Of a stretch of DNA of 64,000 bases, positions 42,466 through 55,900 are shown one piece after another. The notes under the pieces are model-generated. The model was not told the origin of the DNA and did no database searches. It saw only the letters and a list, made by a program, of their open reading frames with translations. Source of the stretch: Sipunculus nudus (Eukaryota; Annelida; Sipuncula; Golfingiida; Sipunculidae); assembly GCA_026874595.1 (NCBI GenBank), contig CM049310.1, positions 76,873,056-76,937,055 of the forward strand. Reading direction: 5' to 3'. The position numbers were made by a program, and so were the translations under genes. Every line of letters starts with the position of its first letter. The first letter of the stretch is position 1.

Positions 42466-45400
42466 TCACTGCTTGGTGGTGGGGAATTTCTTGGGATGTC
42501 GTACTCTTGCCACAAACAACACGCAGCTTCCCAACTGACCTCCACGTTTCAGTGGTTCTTCCATCTGAATGGCGACCCTCTGGTCAACTATCTTGTTTTC
42601 ATAAACCTGTGAAAACACAAAATTATTATTACACAATTTAAATCACACCCTATCCCCAGGTGCTTGGAATTGGTATTAATTTAATGATTGATCATCATTT
42701 AAAATCTGTTGAACTCTACCGACCGATAATCATAAATAATTGGTTGTTTAGAAGTTTGAATTTTCTGACTATATAGACCAGTACATCATTTAAACTTATA
42801 TGTAGGCCTACATGCAGGCTCATAATGTCATTATTCTATAGCCTACATGTCTGTATAGTAACTTAAGAATTAAGATTTTTTAGTAAACATAGACTTTTCT
42901 CCAGTTTTGTTACATAATTTATAAATAAGCACACATTTCCTGATCACAAAGCCAAAGTTATGTGCAAACATTTATGATTGATTATGGTACATCACTACTA
43001 TCCCAAGTACATGTGCTAGATTAAAGCCATTTAGTACAATAAAATTACATGCAGACAATTTAGAAGACAGTTATAAATGACATACTGGTATACATGAATG
43101 AACTAGAATATCAGCAGAAGCTGACAAAAGCCCTCAGCCAAAAGAACAATGTTTAGAGGTGGTAACAGTAACAAGTACTAAATATCTGTTCTCACATGAT
43201 TGTTTATCTGCTCTCTGACCTTGAAAAGTAGGTCAAGGTCACCCATCTTCGAACTTGACTGAGATTTTGTCGATATACATCTTCACCAAAGAAATAAAAT
43301 TCTTATTGTGAATCATTTAAGAGATATCCTGCTCACAAGGACAAAGTTGAAAAATCCAAGAAAAATTCATTTAAAATCAGAAAGTGTAGGTTGCCCCCCC
43401 AAAACTCGTGCAGCAGTTAGAGACCATAAGTCCCTATGATTATAGTAAGTATTGTGAAAATCCACCAAATGGTTCCTGAGAAATAAGCTTCTAAATCAGC
43501 TCTAAAATGTAGAAAAATAGGTCAAGGTCACCCATCTTTGAACTTGACTGAGATTTTGTCAATATACATCTTCACCGAAAAAATAATATTTCTACAGTGA
43601 ATCCTTTTAGAGATATCCCGCTCACAAGCCCAAAGTTGAAAAATCCGATAAAAATTGATTAAAAATCAGAAATTGTAGGTGGCGCCATCAAACTTGTGTA
43701 GCAGGTACAGACTATCAGTCCCAATAAGCATAGTAAGTTTTGTGAAAATCCACCAAATGGTTACTGAGTAATAAGCATCTAAGTGTTTTTCTATAATCAG
43801 CTCTAAAATGTAGAAAAATAGGTCAAGGTCACCCATCTTCGAACTTGACCGAGATTTTGTCGATATACATCTTTACCGAGGAAATAAAATTCTGACGGTG
43901 AATCCTTTTCAAGATATCCCGCTCACAAGGTAAAAGTTAACGGACGCCGGACGGACGGACGGACGGACAGCTTGGGTGACGACAATAGCCCATCAGCCTA
44001 AGGGCTGAGGGCTAAAAATAATTAATTTGCCATTGGAATGACAAAGATTATATGGGTTTCAGGGTTTGTGCTACTAGACCATTACACACTGATTTCTGTT
44101 GAGAAAAAGGTTTAAAAAGATGCACAGCTAAGGAATTTGCATGACAGTATAATTTGCATATTAATATGTCAACCTTTAGATCAAAGATGGTGAGGACTGA
44201 ATGAGCCATGTTTTATCTGCAGATAAATCTCAGGACAGACCCCAATATTGTTAACATCACAGAATAATGCCCTAAGTTCAGTCAGATGGTGATAGGTGGC
44301 GCTTGCTACCACCATGCTGTCCATCATACCAGTCAGTATGCCTGCTGCCATGTGTGGGTAAGATAAGTGATATAATTGTCTTACAGCAAACTATTAAACT
44401 AATTTATTGAATGAGAACTGTTACTGTAAAGCACATAATCCCAATATAGTGACAGACTTACAGCAAACCCTTTCGGTATCTGGTTTCCTGCTAGATGGAC
44501 CAGGTGACCGTTACAGAACAGGACATTGGCCGCCTGATCCTCGTCCACGGTTATGTATCTGTAGCCGGGTGCCCCCGTCTGCTGGATTGCCTAAAAATAC
44601 ATATTAGTCATACAGCATTACAATAGTTAACTTACAAGTGCTTTATACAGCTATTAGAAAATACAAAATACACCCCTTTAACACACACGTTGTCATAACA
44701 ATTTGGGCAAATCATTTTGACCGAATTGGTTTGAATCAGTGTTTTGCGTTCACATGGGCATAAGGCCAAAGTGAATATGCATTAGGGGTATGTTGTCATA
44801 ACAATTTGGGCAAAACATTTTGACCGAATTGGTTTGAATCAGTGTTTTGCGTTCACATGGGCATAAGGCCAAAGTGAATATGCATTAGGGGTATGTTGTC
44901 ATAACAATTTGGGCAAAACATTTTGACCAAATCGGTTTGAATCAGTGTTTTGCGTTCACATGGGCATAAGGCCAAAGTGAATAGGCATTAGGGGTGTGTT
45001 TTTCCTTGAAGGGAAACCCCATAAACAATTAAGCAGTTATCTCAAAACTAGGTCCAAACTGTTCTTGAGCGTTAACAAACACTTAAGCAAAGGGGATAAA
45101 TGAATTCCCATTCAAAACAGTTTGAAACCACCGCCTGAGCTTGATCCAAAATGCTTTGGCCAAAACGGTTTGAAAACACTTTGGATTGCTGTGTGGATGC
45201 TGAATTGGCATTCAAAACATTTTCAAACCATTTTGCATTTGCTGTGAGAAAGGGGTAATTTTCTGTGTTGCTAGGTTTAATGTTTATACACTAATGTGCA
45301 AAGTTCTGTTCAAAAACTTAGTTTCATACAGTGGTGGTGTTTTAGAATGGCAATATTTTGAAGTCACTTCAGAATTGAAGATCAGCTAGTGTTAAGCTGA

Positions 45401-48400
45401 TTGGAATAACCCATGTTTCAGTAACTGCTATGCCACTGAGACAGCTACATAAAGACGTATATAACCAATGACCCATGGTCAAGTGGCTAAGATGACCTTA
45501 TATAAAGTATATCATATCATATGTTGCCTGATTGTTGATACAGAGCTTCACAATAACTTAAGTAACAAGACAAGCCTGGGTGGTGGCTTGCCAGGTTTTT
45601 TTGCAGTGATGCTTCTAGAATTTAGGCAAATTTTACACCACTTGAACCTTGGAAAAGGAACTTGACCAAAGGTTCATAGATCTTGTAGTTACCAGTTTTT
45701 TAATTATGAAAATAACACATTTGCTTTGTCACATAATGCAGATAGTGACTGGGTTCATTTTGTAAGGATATTTTACCTTCAGTAATAATTATGTAAAATA
45801 TATCTACAGACTATTAAAATCCAAGGGCTTACAAGACCCCAGTTATAAAAACAGAACCCTTAACTTATGCCTCTGTGCAACAGCTAACAGTGGCCTAATT
45901 TCTGTAATAACTGGTCAAAATCATTTTTTACAAACAAGACAATCATTTTTTACAAACAAGACAAAGGTCCTCTCTTTTCTGCTTTAGTTACCTTAAACAT
46001 CTTTTGTGCATGGTCACTCTTGCCGACTGTCATCAGCTCAGGCCCTGCCATGGATATACAGTCCTTGAGGTGGACTGCTGGTTTCTCCACCTTTATGATG
46101 AGTGTGTCATACTCAGGGAATGCACGCGCCACGGATTCTGCTCCCTTCATGTTGGTTCTGTCAGACAGACCCACGTAGATCTCGCGTCCTAAAAAAGCAA
46201 AAAACTGAAATCTGAATGTTTCATATTCTTTATGATATCTGGGTGTATTTTCAGCTATGGGAACACATAACAGTGAGCAGATTCAAACAAGTGGCCAATG
46301 ACCCACCAATGGTCAGCTGAATTTGATTTATCAGTAAAAATATCAAGTTCTAAAAAAGAGCACTGCAAGACTTCATAATGTGCCAATCATACATCTTGTG
46401 ACCTCTGACCTTATTGAATATGCACAGAATTTGCTGAGAACTGAGTTACTTTATCAGTTAACATTCACACTGAATTTCATCAAACCCATCAAATTCTGAG
46501 TTATCACAGAAATACCACAAAGAGGTCTGGTGATCCCTGACCTCATAATAAAAGTGAAGATTTTGAGGAGAATCGAACTCTAGAAAGGTACTTTATTAGT
46601 GAATATAAACAGTGAGTTTCATGATAATCCACCAAATTCTTGATAAGTTATCAAAGTGACACTTACGGTTAATATTACCAGTGAGTTTCATGATAATCCA
46701 CCAAATCTCTGGCAAGTTATCCCAGTGACATAAACAGTTAATGGATTGACACCAAGGATGGAAATACAGACAAGATATATAATCTTTGTTTTATCCTGGA
46801 GTACATTTTTACAAAGATGTAAATAAGACCTAAAGAAGTGGCCCATGAACCACGATGCTCAGCTGCATTTAATGTAAAGGCATCTTAAATATGTATGTGT
46901 ATGTTGTTTTAGTGCCAAGTGTCAGTGTTTACTGCTTGCTTAGCTAACACACATACCTAAGCCTGTTTTTAGGTGTAAGGGAGAATCTTTGACAAAGATG
47001 AGCAACTTTAAATTCACATTTTTTCAATAATGAAAGAGCGCTGGTTGAATTCAGGTTTCCCTGTCAGTTTTTAACATTGACAGTTCAGGCTTCTCAGTTA
47101 CGTACTAGCACAGCTATGACAACCAAGTATCAGCATGTATGTTTAAGACTGGAAATTCATGTTTACTTCAGTTGGTCTATGTCTTAATTTATCTAGGTCA
47201 AATAATATGGGAAGGATATAGTTCAGCAGTTAGGATTATGATTATTAATCCAATGCTCTGTGCATATAAAACCTGGAACCCAGAAGGCTTAATATTTGCA
47301 TATTATTCTGATCATAAGGTCCCTTCATCCTCAATCAATGAATAGCAAAATCTCCTAGTCAACTTGACAAGGACCTAATATTTGAAAACAATCAAACCAA
47401 TATTAGAAATAAACTAATTTGCAGTGAATAATTAAATAGATCATGTCAAATTAATATTAGACAAATGATTAAGTGAGACAGCAGGGGTAGTTTATTATTA
47501 CAACTAGCAGGTGATATAACGAGAATCAATAACAACGATATCACAAAACAGCACACACCAGTCTACTGGGCTGCTACATTATTTAAGTCCAGGGTTTGGC
47601 AGGTGTACAGAAAAGCAGCATTGGCCAAATGGACTTTACTCGAAAAATCATTAGTCCTCACATCAAGGTACTCATTTTTATTTATTCTCATACTTATCCA
47701 ATCACCAATAATAATGTAGAAACTACAGGCATGGCTTGGATTTGCTTTAAAATAAGTGAAACTAGTTAATATAAGTTTAAACAGTGCCCTGACAAGGAAG
47801 AGAATTTTCCATACCTAAATTATTTTTATTGAAAAAACCCTGTTTTTAGTTATTTATCTGACAACTGTAATGTATCACACAGCTTAGTACAATTTTTACT
47901 ATTCTGTAAAGTCTAAGTTCACAATGGGTTGCTCACACATGAATAAACTTGATGACAAGGTAATTCTTTTATTGTACAATAAATTAAATATTTGTTTGAT
48001 ACCCGCAAAAATGAACTTTAGATCTGTCCCTGTAAAAATAATTACCAGCCATGATTACAAAATTTAGCCAGACTTCTCTTAAAACAGCAGCTACTTCCCA
48101 TGGTCCAGCACTTATTTGAAGCCCTGTACACCTAAACAGGTCATCCCTTTAAACTTTAGACTGGGAGATACCATGCATGATACAAACTCAGCCCATAAAA
48201 TACAAACAGCTGTCCAAATGATAGAATATATCACCAGGTTTACTCCAGGAAATCATGTTACAATACTGTGAAGAGGATTTCTCCTCCCTGCTTTAGCTGT
48301 TAACTATCCCGTTTACAGAGACAGATGTGCCCTCACGCTGATTCTATTGATGATACTCGGCATCATGGGTAATCGTTGGTAACTCAGCGGGGACAAGGCC

Positions 48401-51400
48401 ATCCCGGGTCAAAAACATCAGCCAAAAATGTCACAACAAGCTGCTGAGCCATCGCTTCTGTCAACTTCATCACCCACTTCATGGGGTTACCATGGCTACC
48501 ATCTGGCTTATAACTCATCCACCAATCACTGGTGACCACCTGACAGAATTATTGGCCAGGTTTGTCTCCCCCATGTCTGTGTGAAAACTTCACAATAGCC
48601 AGACAATACCTGCATCACTCAATACTTCTAGGGGTGAATACACTCATATAAATAACCCTAAGAGGTAAAAGACCATGCCAGTTTGAAGAGTCTGGGACCC
48701 TAGGCCTGTGCACCTTCGGCAACTAATAGGGACAGATAAGAATTTTTGAAACTATTGGCACCATTTTTTTTTTTTTTGGGGGGGGGGGGGGGGGGGGCTT
48801 GTTTGAAAGATAGGATGGGATTTGACCTTTGAGTGTATATATATTTATATATAATTTTATAAATCAAGGATCTTGACTTTTGGGTAATACCCTGACAGAG
48901 TTATTTGACACTGAAACAAATCTTGAAAATATTCTTTCATTTCCACTGACAAATTTCCTCTAATAAAATTTATTTTAAAAATGACAAGGGACCCATGGGT
49001 CATGGCATTCAGCTGAATTTGTAAAATATAGTTTATTTTTTAAATATTAATAAATTTATCAGATTTTATTCAACTCATTTCTGGTCAATGATGTTAAACC
49101 TGACATACATTTATTAATGCATTTTATGGCATTAAGAGACAGATATGAAAAGTCAACATCCCTCCAGGTCACAAGATCAATATCAAGACAAGGACATCTG
49201 ACAGTTTACATATATTACTTGACTTTGTATACTGTGATTTACTTTATATTCAAGGGGTTAAAATTTCACTCCCCATACAATTAACTACACTGAGTATATC
49301 TATGACTATATGAATGAATTATATCAAATAATAACCAAGGGAATCTCAAAGCAGAAATAATAGCAGATTATTTGAAAGATATGGTATCATATATAAGTGC
49401 TATCTCTGATTTATAAGTGCAATCTCTGATTTACGGGTAACATAAAAGATCAATTATTATTTATAATTTCTTTGCCCTTCAACTTCCCTTCATCGATTTG
49501 GATTCTTATTCAAGGTTTTATTTTTGCAAATATTTCTCTTTCGCAAAAATCGCAAAATTGAAACCATCGCAAACAGAACAGCAACTTCAGTATATTAGTG
49601 CATCAGTGTATTGTTACAGCCCTCTTCCTGAAAAAGACATTAATGAACAATTAGAAATAGCTGTCTATTTTATAATGAATATGACGTTGGGAAATCGAGC
49701 AAATAACAACAGTACTGAAAGAATTTAGCTTCTAGATAACAGGTTCATCCAATGTTTCAAGCGAACATGTACGGAGACGATAAAATATAGGTACTGTTGA
49801 TGGTACAGGGGACCAGTGCCCCGAAATCTGTATTTTAAATAAGAAGATGAAATTGCTGGTGTGACATTGTCCTTGGCAATGCATGTCTATATGCTGGATA
49901 GAAATCATCTGAGCTGAAGTAACAATGATAAAAGCTGTGAGTGATTACATAATGAGGCAGACATGAATCATCATCCTATCGTATTGATCCCCGGTAAAGC
50001 TCCACATAATTCTATTGGATCGTCTTACTCAGACTACTGCTCTGCATGGGCATTGGGTTTACAGCGCTGACCATCATCTATCAATCACCCAGAGCAGCTA
50101 TACATCATGGGTCTACCAAAACATGCTTCCAATCTAGCTAAACTACAGGAAACTCAATACCCCAGGTAATCCTGGATGGTCTTATATAAAGGAACAGACC
50201 TGTTTGATCTTATACAGCTTAAACTACTGCTGGGAGAATGATATGGATCTTGCTGACATTTAAGTTCAACTGGATGGGTCTAGCTAGACCTAAATAAGAT
50301 TGAGAGAGATTCACCACAGTTGGACAAGCCTAAATAAATCTGGCTGAGTCTATATCGGAGTCTTATTTAAACGTTAATGCCACGGATGAATCTTGTCCCG
50401 AGCCTTTAATTAAGTTTAAACTACTTACTGGGAATACTGGATCTTAATCTGGTCTTGATACCATCAGACCACTCTAAAGAATTTAACATATATCAGCATG
50501 TCTTATAAGTTAAAGGGGCCCAATCACCTATAAAGCATGTTGAATTAATACAAAAAATAGCTTCTTTCCTTTAAAATAAATCTGTACCTGCCAAAATATT
50601 GCCTTGAAACTGTTCACTTTCTCTTGTAAACGAGTGTTTAAAACAGTGGACCAGGCGCGTTCACAGGTGTCAACATAAACCCAGCCCGTGGGGAAGTGTG
50701 CATCGTGGAGCCACAACACGTGTCAATCAGGAGATGCCCTGGCTGAATTGGCTCAAAAAATGTAATACATGTTCCTGCTTTGGGAAACACTGCATGTTGC
50801 AGCTCACAATCAGACCTCTGGTACGATAAATAAACACACATGGACTGTGTTTACCAATATGCAGAGCCATAACAAAGTGTTTAACAGCCATATGCGAGGA
50901 CTGTGACTGCTGGGATGGTTCTGCTGGGAAACATTTGTATGAAGCAAACCTGAGCTGATAGTGTGTAAGAATAGGCATAATATTACTCCTGATTATGTCC
51001 CTTTAACCAGTACTAACAAGACATTCTAAGGCTTTGGACCCTTGCCCTGCTGCCATCTGGTGAATGAAGTTTAGACTAAGATTTAATATTTTTCAACCCG
51101 TATTTTCTGGAATCTGTTTGAGGGGCTGAAAAAACTGTAGGAGTTTAAATTGTGTTAAATTTTCAAGAGGAAATGTGCTTCAGTTTTTGAGCTAGAGGTT
51201 CAGACAGACAAACTCACATGCGAGGAATTGAAATTAATTATTAAAACTGTCCTACTGGGCTAGTAACATTAAGCTTTTACTGGCCCTTCATGAATTTTTA
51301 CTTATCCTACAAAAATCTGTGATCGCTGCCACATACACTAAAAGTGTGTTCCACATGATTATTTTGCAACAATAAACATGTTCAAATTTTTATTTGTTAA

Positions 51401-52910
51401 TTAATTTTTTTTTAGCATTTGCATAAAGAATATACAGGAGGTATTACAAAGTGATATCATTTCTTAAAAATTAAATGGCTAAGATAAAATTAGTTAAAAT
51501 TCAGGCTTTGGTGTGATGGTTTATGTTGGACCAACTTGCCTAGTCAAGCAAGTGGGAGCACACTTTTGGTTGCTCTAACACCATTTCTTGAAACTTTTAC
51601 TTGCCCATGACAAGTAATTAACTGTTAATGTCAAGACCTGCACACATACATTCATGGAGACAGACCAGACTCAGTGGCTATACTTGACCCCATGAAGTGA
51701 GCGGTATTTGTAACATTCCTCAAATACAAACCAGCTGATAATGTGTGCCTAGTTCCTGTTCTTGATTTATTTTTAGTGCAAGTAAAGGGGACCCTACCAT
51801 TTATACAAGGACTGTAACATGAGCTTTTATAAACAGTGAAGAATTTTGTGAAGCCTGGCCACAAGTCACTGACTTTTCTTTTAGGTTATCAAAACATAGC
51901 ATAGAGTTGATGTAATGTTTTGTTTAGATTACTAACCCAACTTAGTTGAAAGAAAGTTGCTTCTTCTGTCTGTTGGTTTGTCTAGGTACAAGAAATGTCA
52001 AGGACAATATGGAAATACTTTGATAAAATGTTCTGAAGAAGAGTTTTGAGGCAAGAGAAAACTGACTCAGAGTTTTTGGTTGTTTATCAAGATGTTAATG
52101 CAAATTTCAATTTTTGTTTGTTTGAACATCATTCTCCCATCAAGATTGTTGCTGACATCTGGTGACAGGTGGGGGTACTGCTAAGTGTTGAAGCACAGAA
52201 TACCATCTGGGCGATACCAGGTGTACCAGATCAAGATTCAATCTTTATGCACTGTTGCTCTCTTTTTAAGGAAAGTGTCTTGAGGTTTCCTTCGGTAGAA
52301 ATCTGGTCAACGTTGGTCTATGCCAATTTTGGTCTCTAGCAATTTGTAAACAAACATATTTAACTTGGATTCTGGCATTTAACTCTGCACATTAATACAA
52401 AGCCACAGCAAACAGTTATTATCCAATAGGACTTTATATCCTGTGACATATTGTTCAGTGATTTATCTATGATGACTTTGACCATTCCAGCAACAGGTCT
52501 TGTCTTTGCTGGTTGCTGCATCAGCACAAGCTGATATTTATTCCAGCATTTTAAGGCTGGCAGGCTTTGACACAAGTACCTCCTTATATTTTAGTAAGAC
52601 TTGAAGCAGGCTGTATTGTGTTCCCCTCAGCTGGTCCCCTTAATCAGTGATCTATAGGACCTTTTGATAGCAGCTCCAGCCACAAACCCCTCTAATGAAA
52701 CCATGCCTTACTGACAGAGGGATAATTGGATCTTGTGCTGCTGGGCTGAGTTGTCAATAACATTCACAAGCTCCAGGTGGACTGTAGCTGCCACAGGACT
52801 GGATTATTACATTTCTGGACATCTGACCAAAATACAGTAATACTATTAATGAAATAGTGTACAAGATGTGGTCAAAACATATTCAAATATAGCAGACAAA
52901 CAGAAAGATC

Positions 52911-52946
<36 letters not shown>

Positions 52947-55900
52947 ATTCACAATTCAACCCTGCTAAAAACATGCAATGACTAACACTACCAATAATAT
53001 GTAACCTTTGGTATTTGTGCTGAGCATGACATATGAAACCAGCAACCCTTTTAAAAAAGAGAAACCCTGATTTGTGTAGTGGAGTACTGAAGGAAAAGAT
53101 GCCAGGAATGGTAAGAGGAAAGGTCCAACTTCAACATCAAAGGTAGATTGTCATCAGTATAACTCATACATGTGCAGATTTTTTTGTAGCCATTCATCGT
53201 GATCCTAAAACATTCTGTCTAGGAACATAACTTTGGTCATGGATTCCCTTACAAGATTTGTATCCCCCACCCCCTCTACCTTTTAAAAAAGAATTTATGT
53301 GATTTTTGCTTCCTCTGTCTATATATTAATGATCTATGGGTAATTTTGGTTGTGAAAAGTTCTTATATGGCATTTGTGAAGGATGTATGAAATTGTTTAT
53401 CAACAACATGTTTGTAAACACAGCAATGATGATAAACGGGAAAAACATGTTACCTAAGGTGGTAGGTTGCATATATGCAGAGGTAGAAAGGTCACTTGTT
53501 GCAAAATGCCATTTGCAAGGCTCTGGCTTATCTGACTTGCTGCAAGATGCCCTTGTTACATTTGCTTTTTGCAGGCCCCCTCAAATTATAAACAAGTTGA
53601 CATAAACAAAACAAGCAGCCTGTGGCAGTGATATCCACGTTTTCTGGCCTATTTTTATAAAAGCTCGAAGGGATTACCTTAAGTTTATAAAGGCCAGATA
53701 GGTGATTTTGCCCCTTCAAATGCCTTTCACTGCATAAAATTGAAAATGCAATGGATCATGTAGACTGGGTTCATCATTACTTCCAATAATTCTGGACATG
53801 GTTCTATCCACTTTTCAATGAAACCACTATCTAGAGATTAAAATATTGAGATCACAGTGTAACTTCAACTGTGAGGTCACAAGGCATAATGACAATTAAC
53901 GCCTACACTGATTAATCCACATTGGGAATACAATTGAGCTGGGAAACCAGTCTATTTGGACCTGAGCCATGGTAAATCTGCACACAAAGACCATCATTTG
54001 CTGGAGTCTATGATGGCAACAGTCACTTGGGACCCTGTGTAAACCTACACATCCTACACAGGCACGTATAATACCTCTCAGGAAAAATGTGTCATGGGAA
54101 TAACATCCCAAAGTGATTCCTCAATGGTCAATTCATACGCATTGATCACACACATTACACAGATAATAACAGTTACCAAAACAACATCAATGTTGCTTCA
54201 AGGCCAATTTGTGAATTCCTGTGCACTACCCTCACTGTTTATTGCTGGATCATTATTTCTCAGTGTGTACTTCTATGTAATCCTGTTTATATAACAAGAT
54301 CACTGCAGACCCGCACAACAGGCCAGGCTTATGTCTGGTGACCTCTGACATTGTTAAATATTCATGAATTCTGCCCATAATTTAAATCATGAGATTTATA
54401 TTATTGGTTAATATTTATAATTAGTTTCTTGAAAATCCATTAGATTTCTGGTTAGTCATCATGAAGCCACCAATGTCTGTTGATCTCTGACCTCATTAGA
54501 TATGCATGGATTCTGTTGGGGATTAGAACTTATGTGAGATATTATATTAATTAATATTTCTCTTGAGTTTAATCAAAATCTGTCATATTCCTAACAAGTT
54601 ATTGTGGCAACACCACAAAGTAGCCTAGTGACCTTTGAACTCATTAAGTATTTGTGGATTTTGCCTATAATTGAACTCAGGCGAGATAATCAAATCTATT
54701 GGTCAGAAGTTATGGTGAGTTTCGTGAAAATCCATCAAATCATTTTTAAGTTATTGCGGCGACATTTATAATGGACGGACAGTGGGTATACAACCACAAT
54801 ACGGCCCGTCATGGACGAGCGTATAAAAAGTCACAAGCTCAGAATTTTCCTACTGGGCGATTCAGACCTTACATTCAATGTTTACTTCAAATGATTATGG
54901 ATTCTACATTAGAATTATGTAGTTAACATAAATATAACTCACATAATCAGTTAAGACATGATTTCTGTAAGACTTAAGTTCTGAGGACTGAATATGAATA
55001 TAATCCTTTGCATAGAACAAACCTTAACAATAAATCATATATCAAATAATATATGGTTTGGGTGTTCAGTATTGAATGAAATTACATAAAATGAATGTTT
55101 TGTACTTATTTCATAAATTATTCATTAATCCAGTACCACCCAGGGTAGGGTTGGGACGGTTACCGGTATACGGTATTATCACGATATCTGACAGCTACGG
55201 TTATCATACCGTCAACTTTCCTATTATCGCGATACCACTAAATCAATTTTGTTCACGATTTTGGTTCACAAGCAAGCCCTTGAGGTTCAAAATAAATTTA
55301 TTTCAGAGAATCACATTAATTTTCATAAACCACATGTATTTAAATACACGCGTGTGGGTGAATCTGTGTGCTTACAGACTTTGGGATTAGTTGGAAATGT
55401 CCGGAAGTAGCAGGATGAATCAGAGAGGACCTAAGCCTGAGAATTCCAGGACAAAATAACATTGTAATGAAAGAGCAATAAATTCACATATTTATGCTTT
55501 TATTGCATAGAACGAAAATGTCGACATAAAAGTGTCACAACTGAATCGAACATTCCATACGGGTTGTACATTTTGCCATATAAAATTGGGATGGTATATT
55601 TAGCCATGATTGGTATGACACGCTCTCCGAAAATTCGCCGGGATTCTCCAGCTTTTATGTAGCTATAGGAAACTGATGGAAAGTTCTGACAAGCGTGATT
55701 TGACGATGGGGGCAGGACTTCCCGCGCCTCAAGCTTGCACACCTGCAGGACCTTCATGCAACTTACATCACTTAATGAGTCATTCTGTGGTACTGGCACA
55801 ATAGGTATAAATGATATTAATACTTAACCCCTTGTATAAGGTCAAGACAAAGGCGGTTGTTATAAATATCATTACTGAAAGCTTATTAATGCCATTATAT

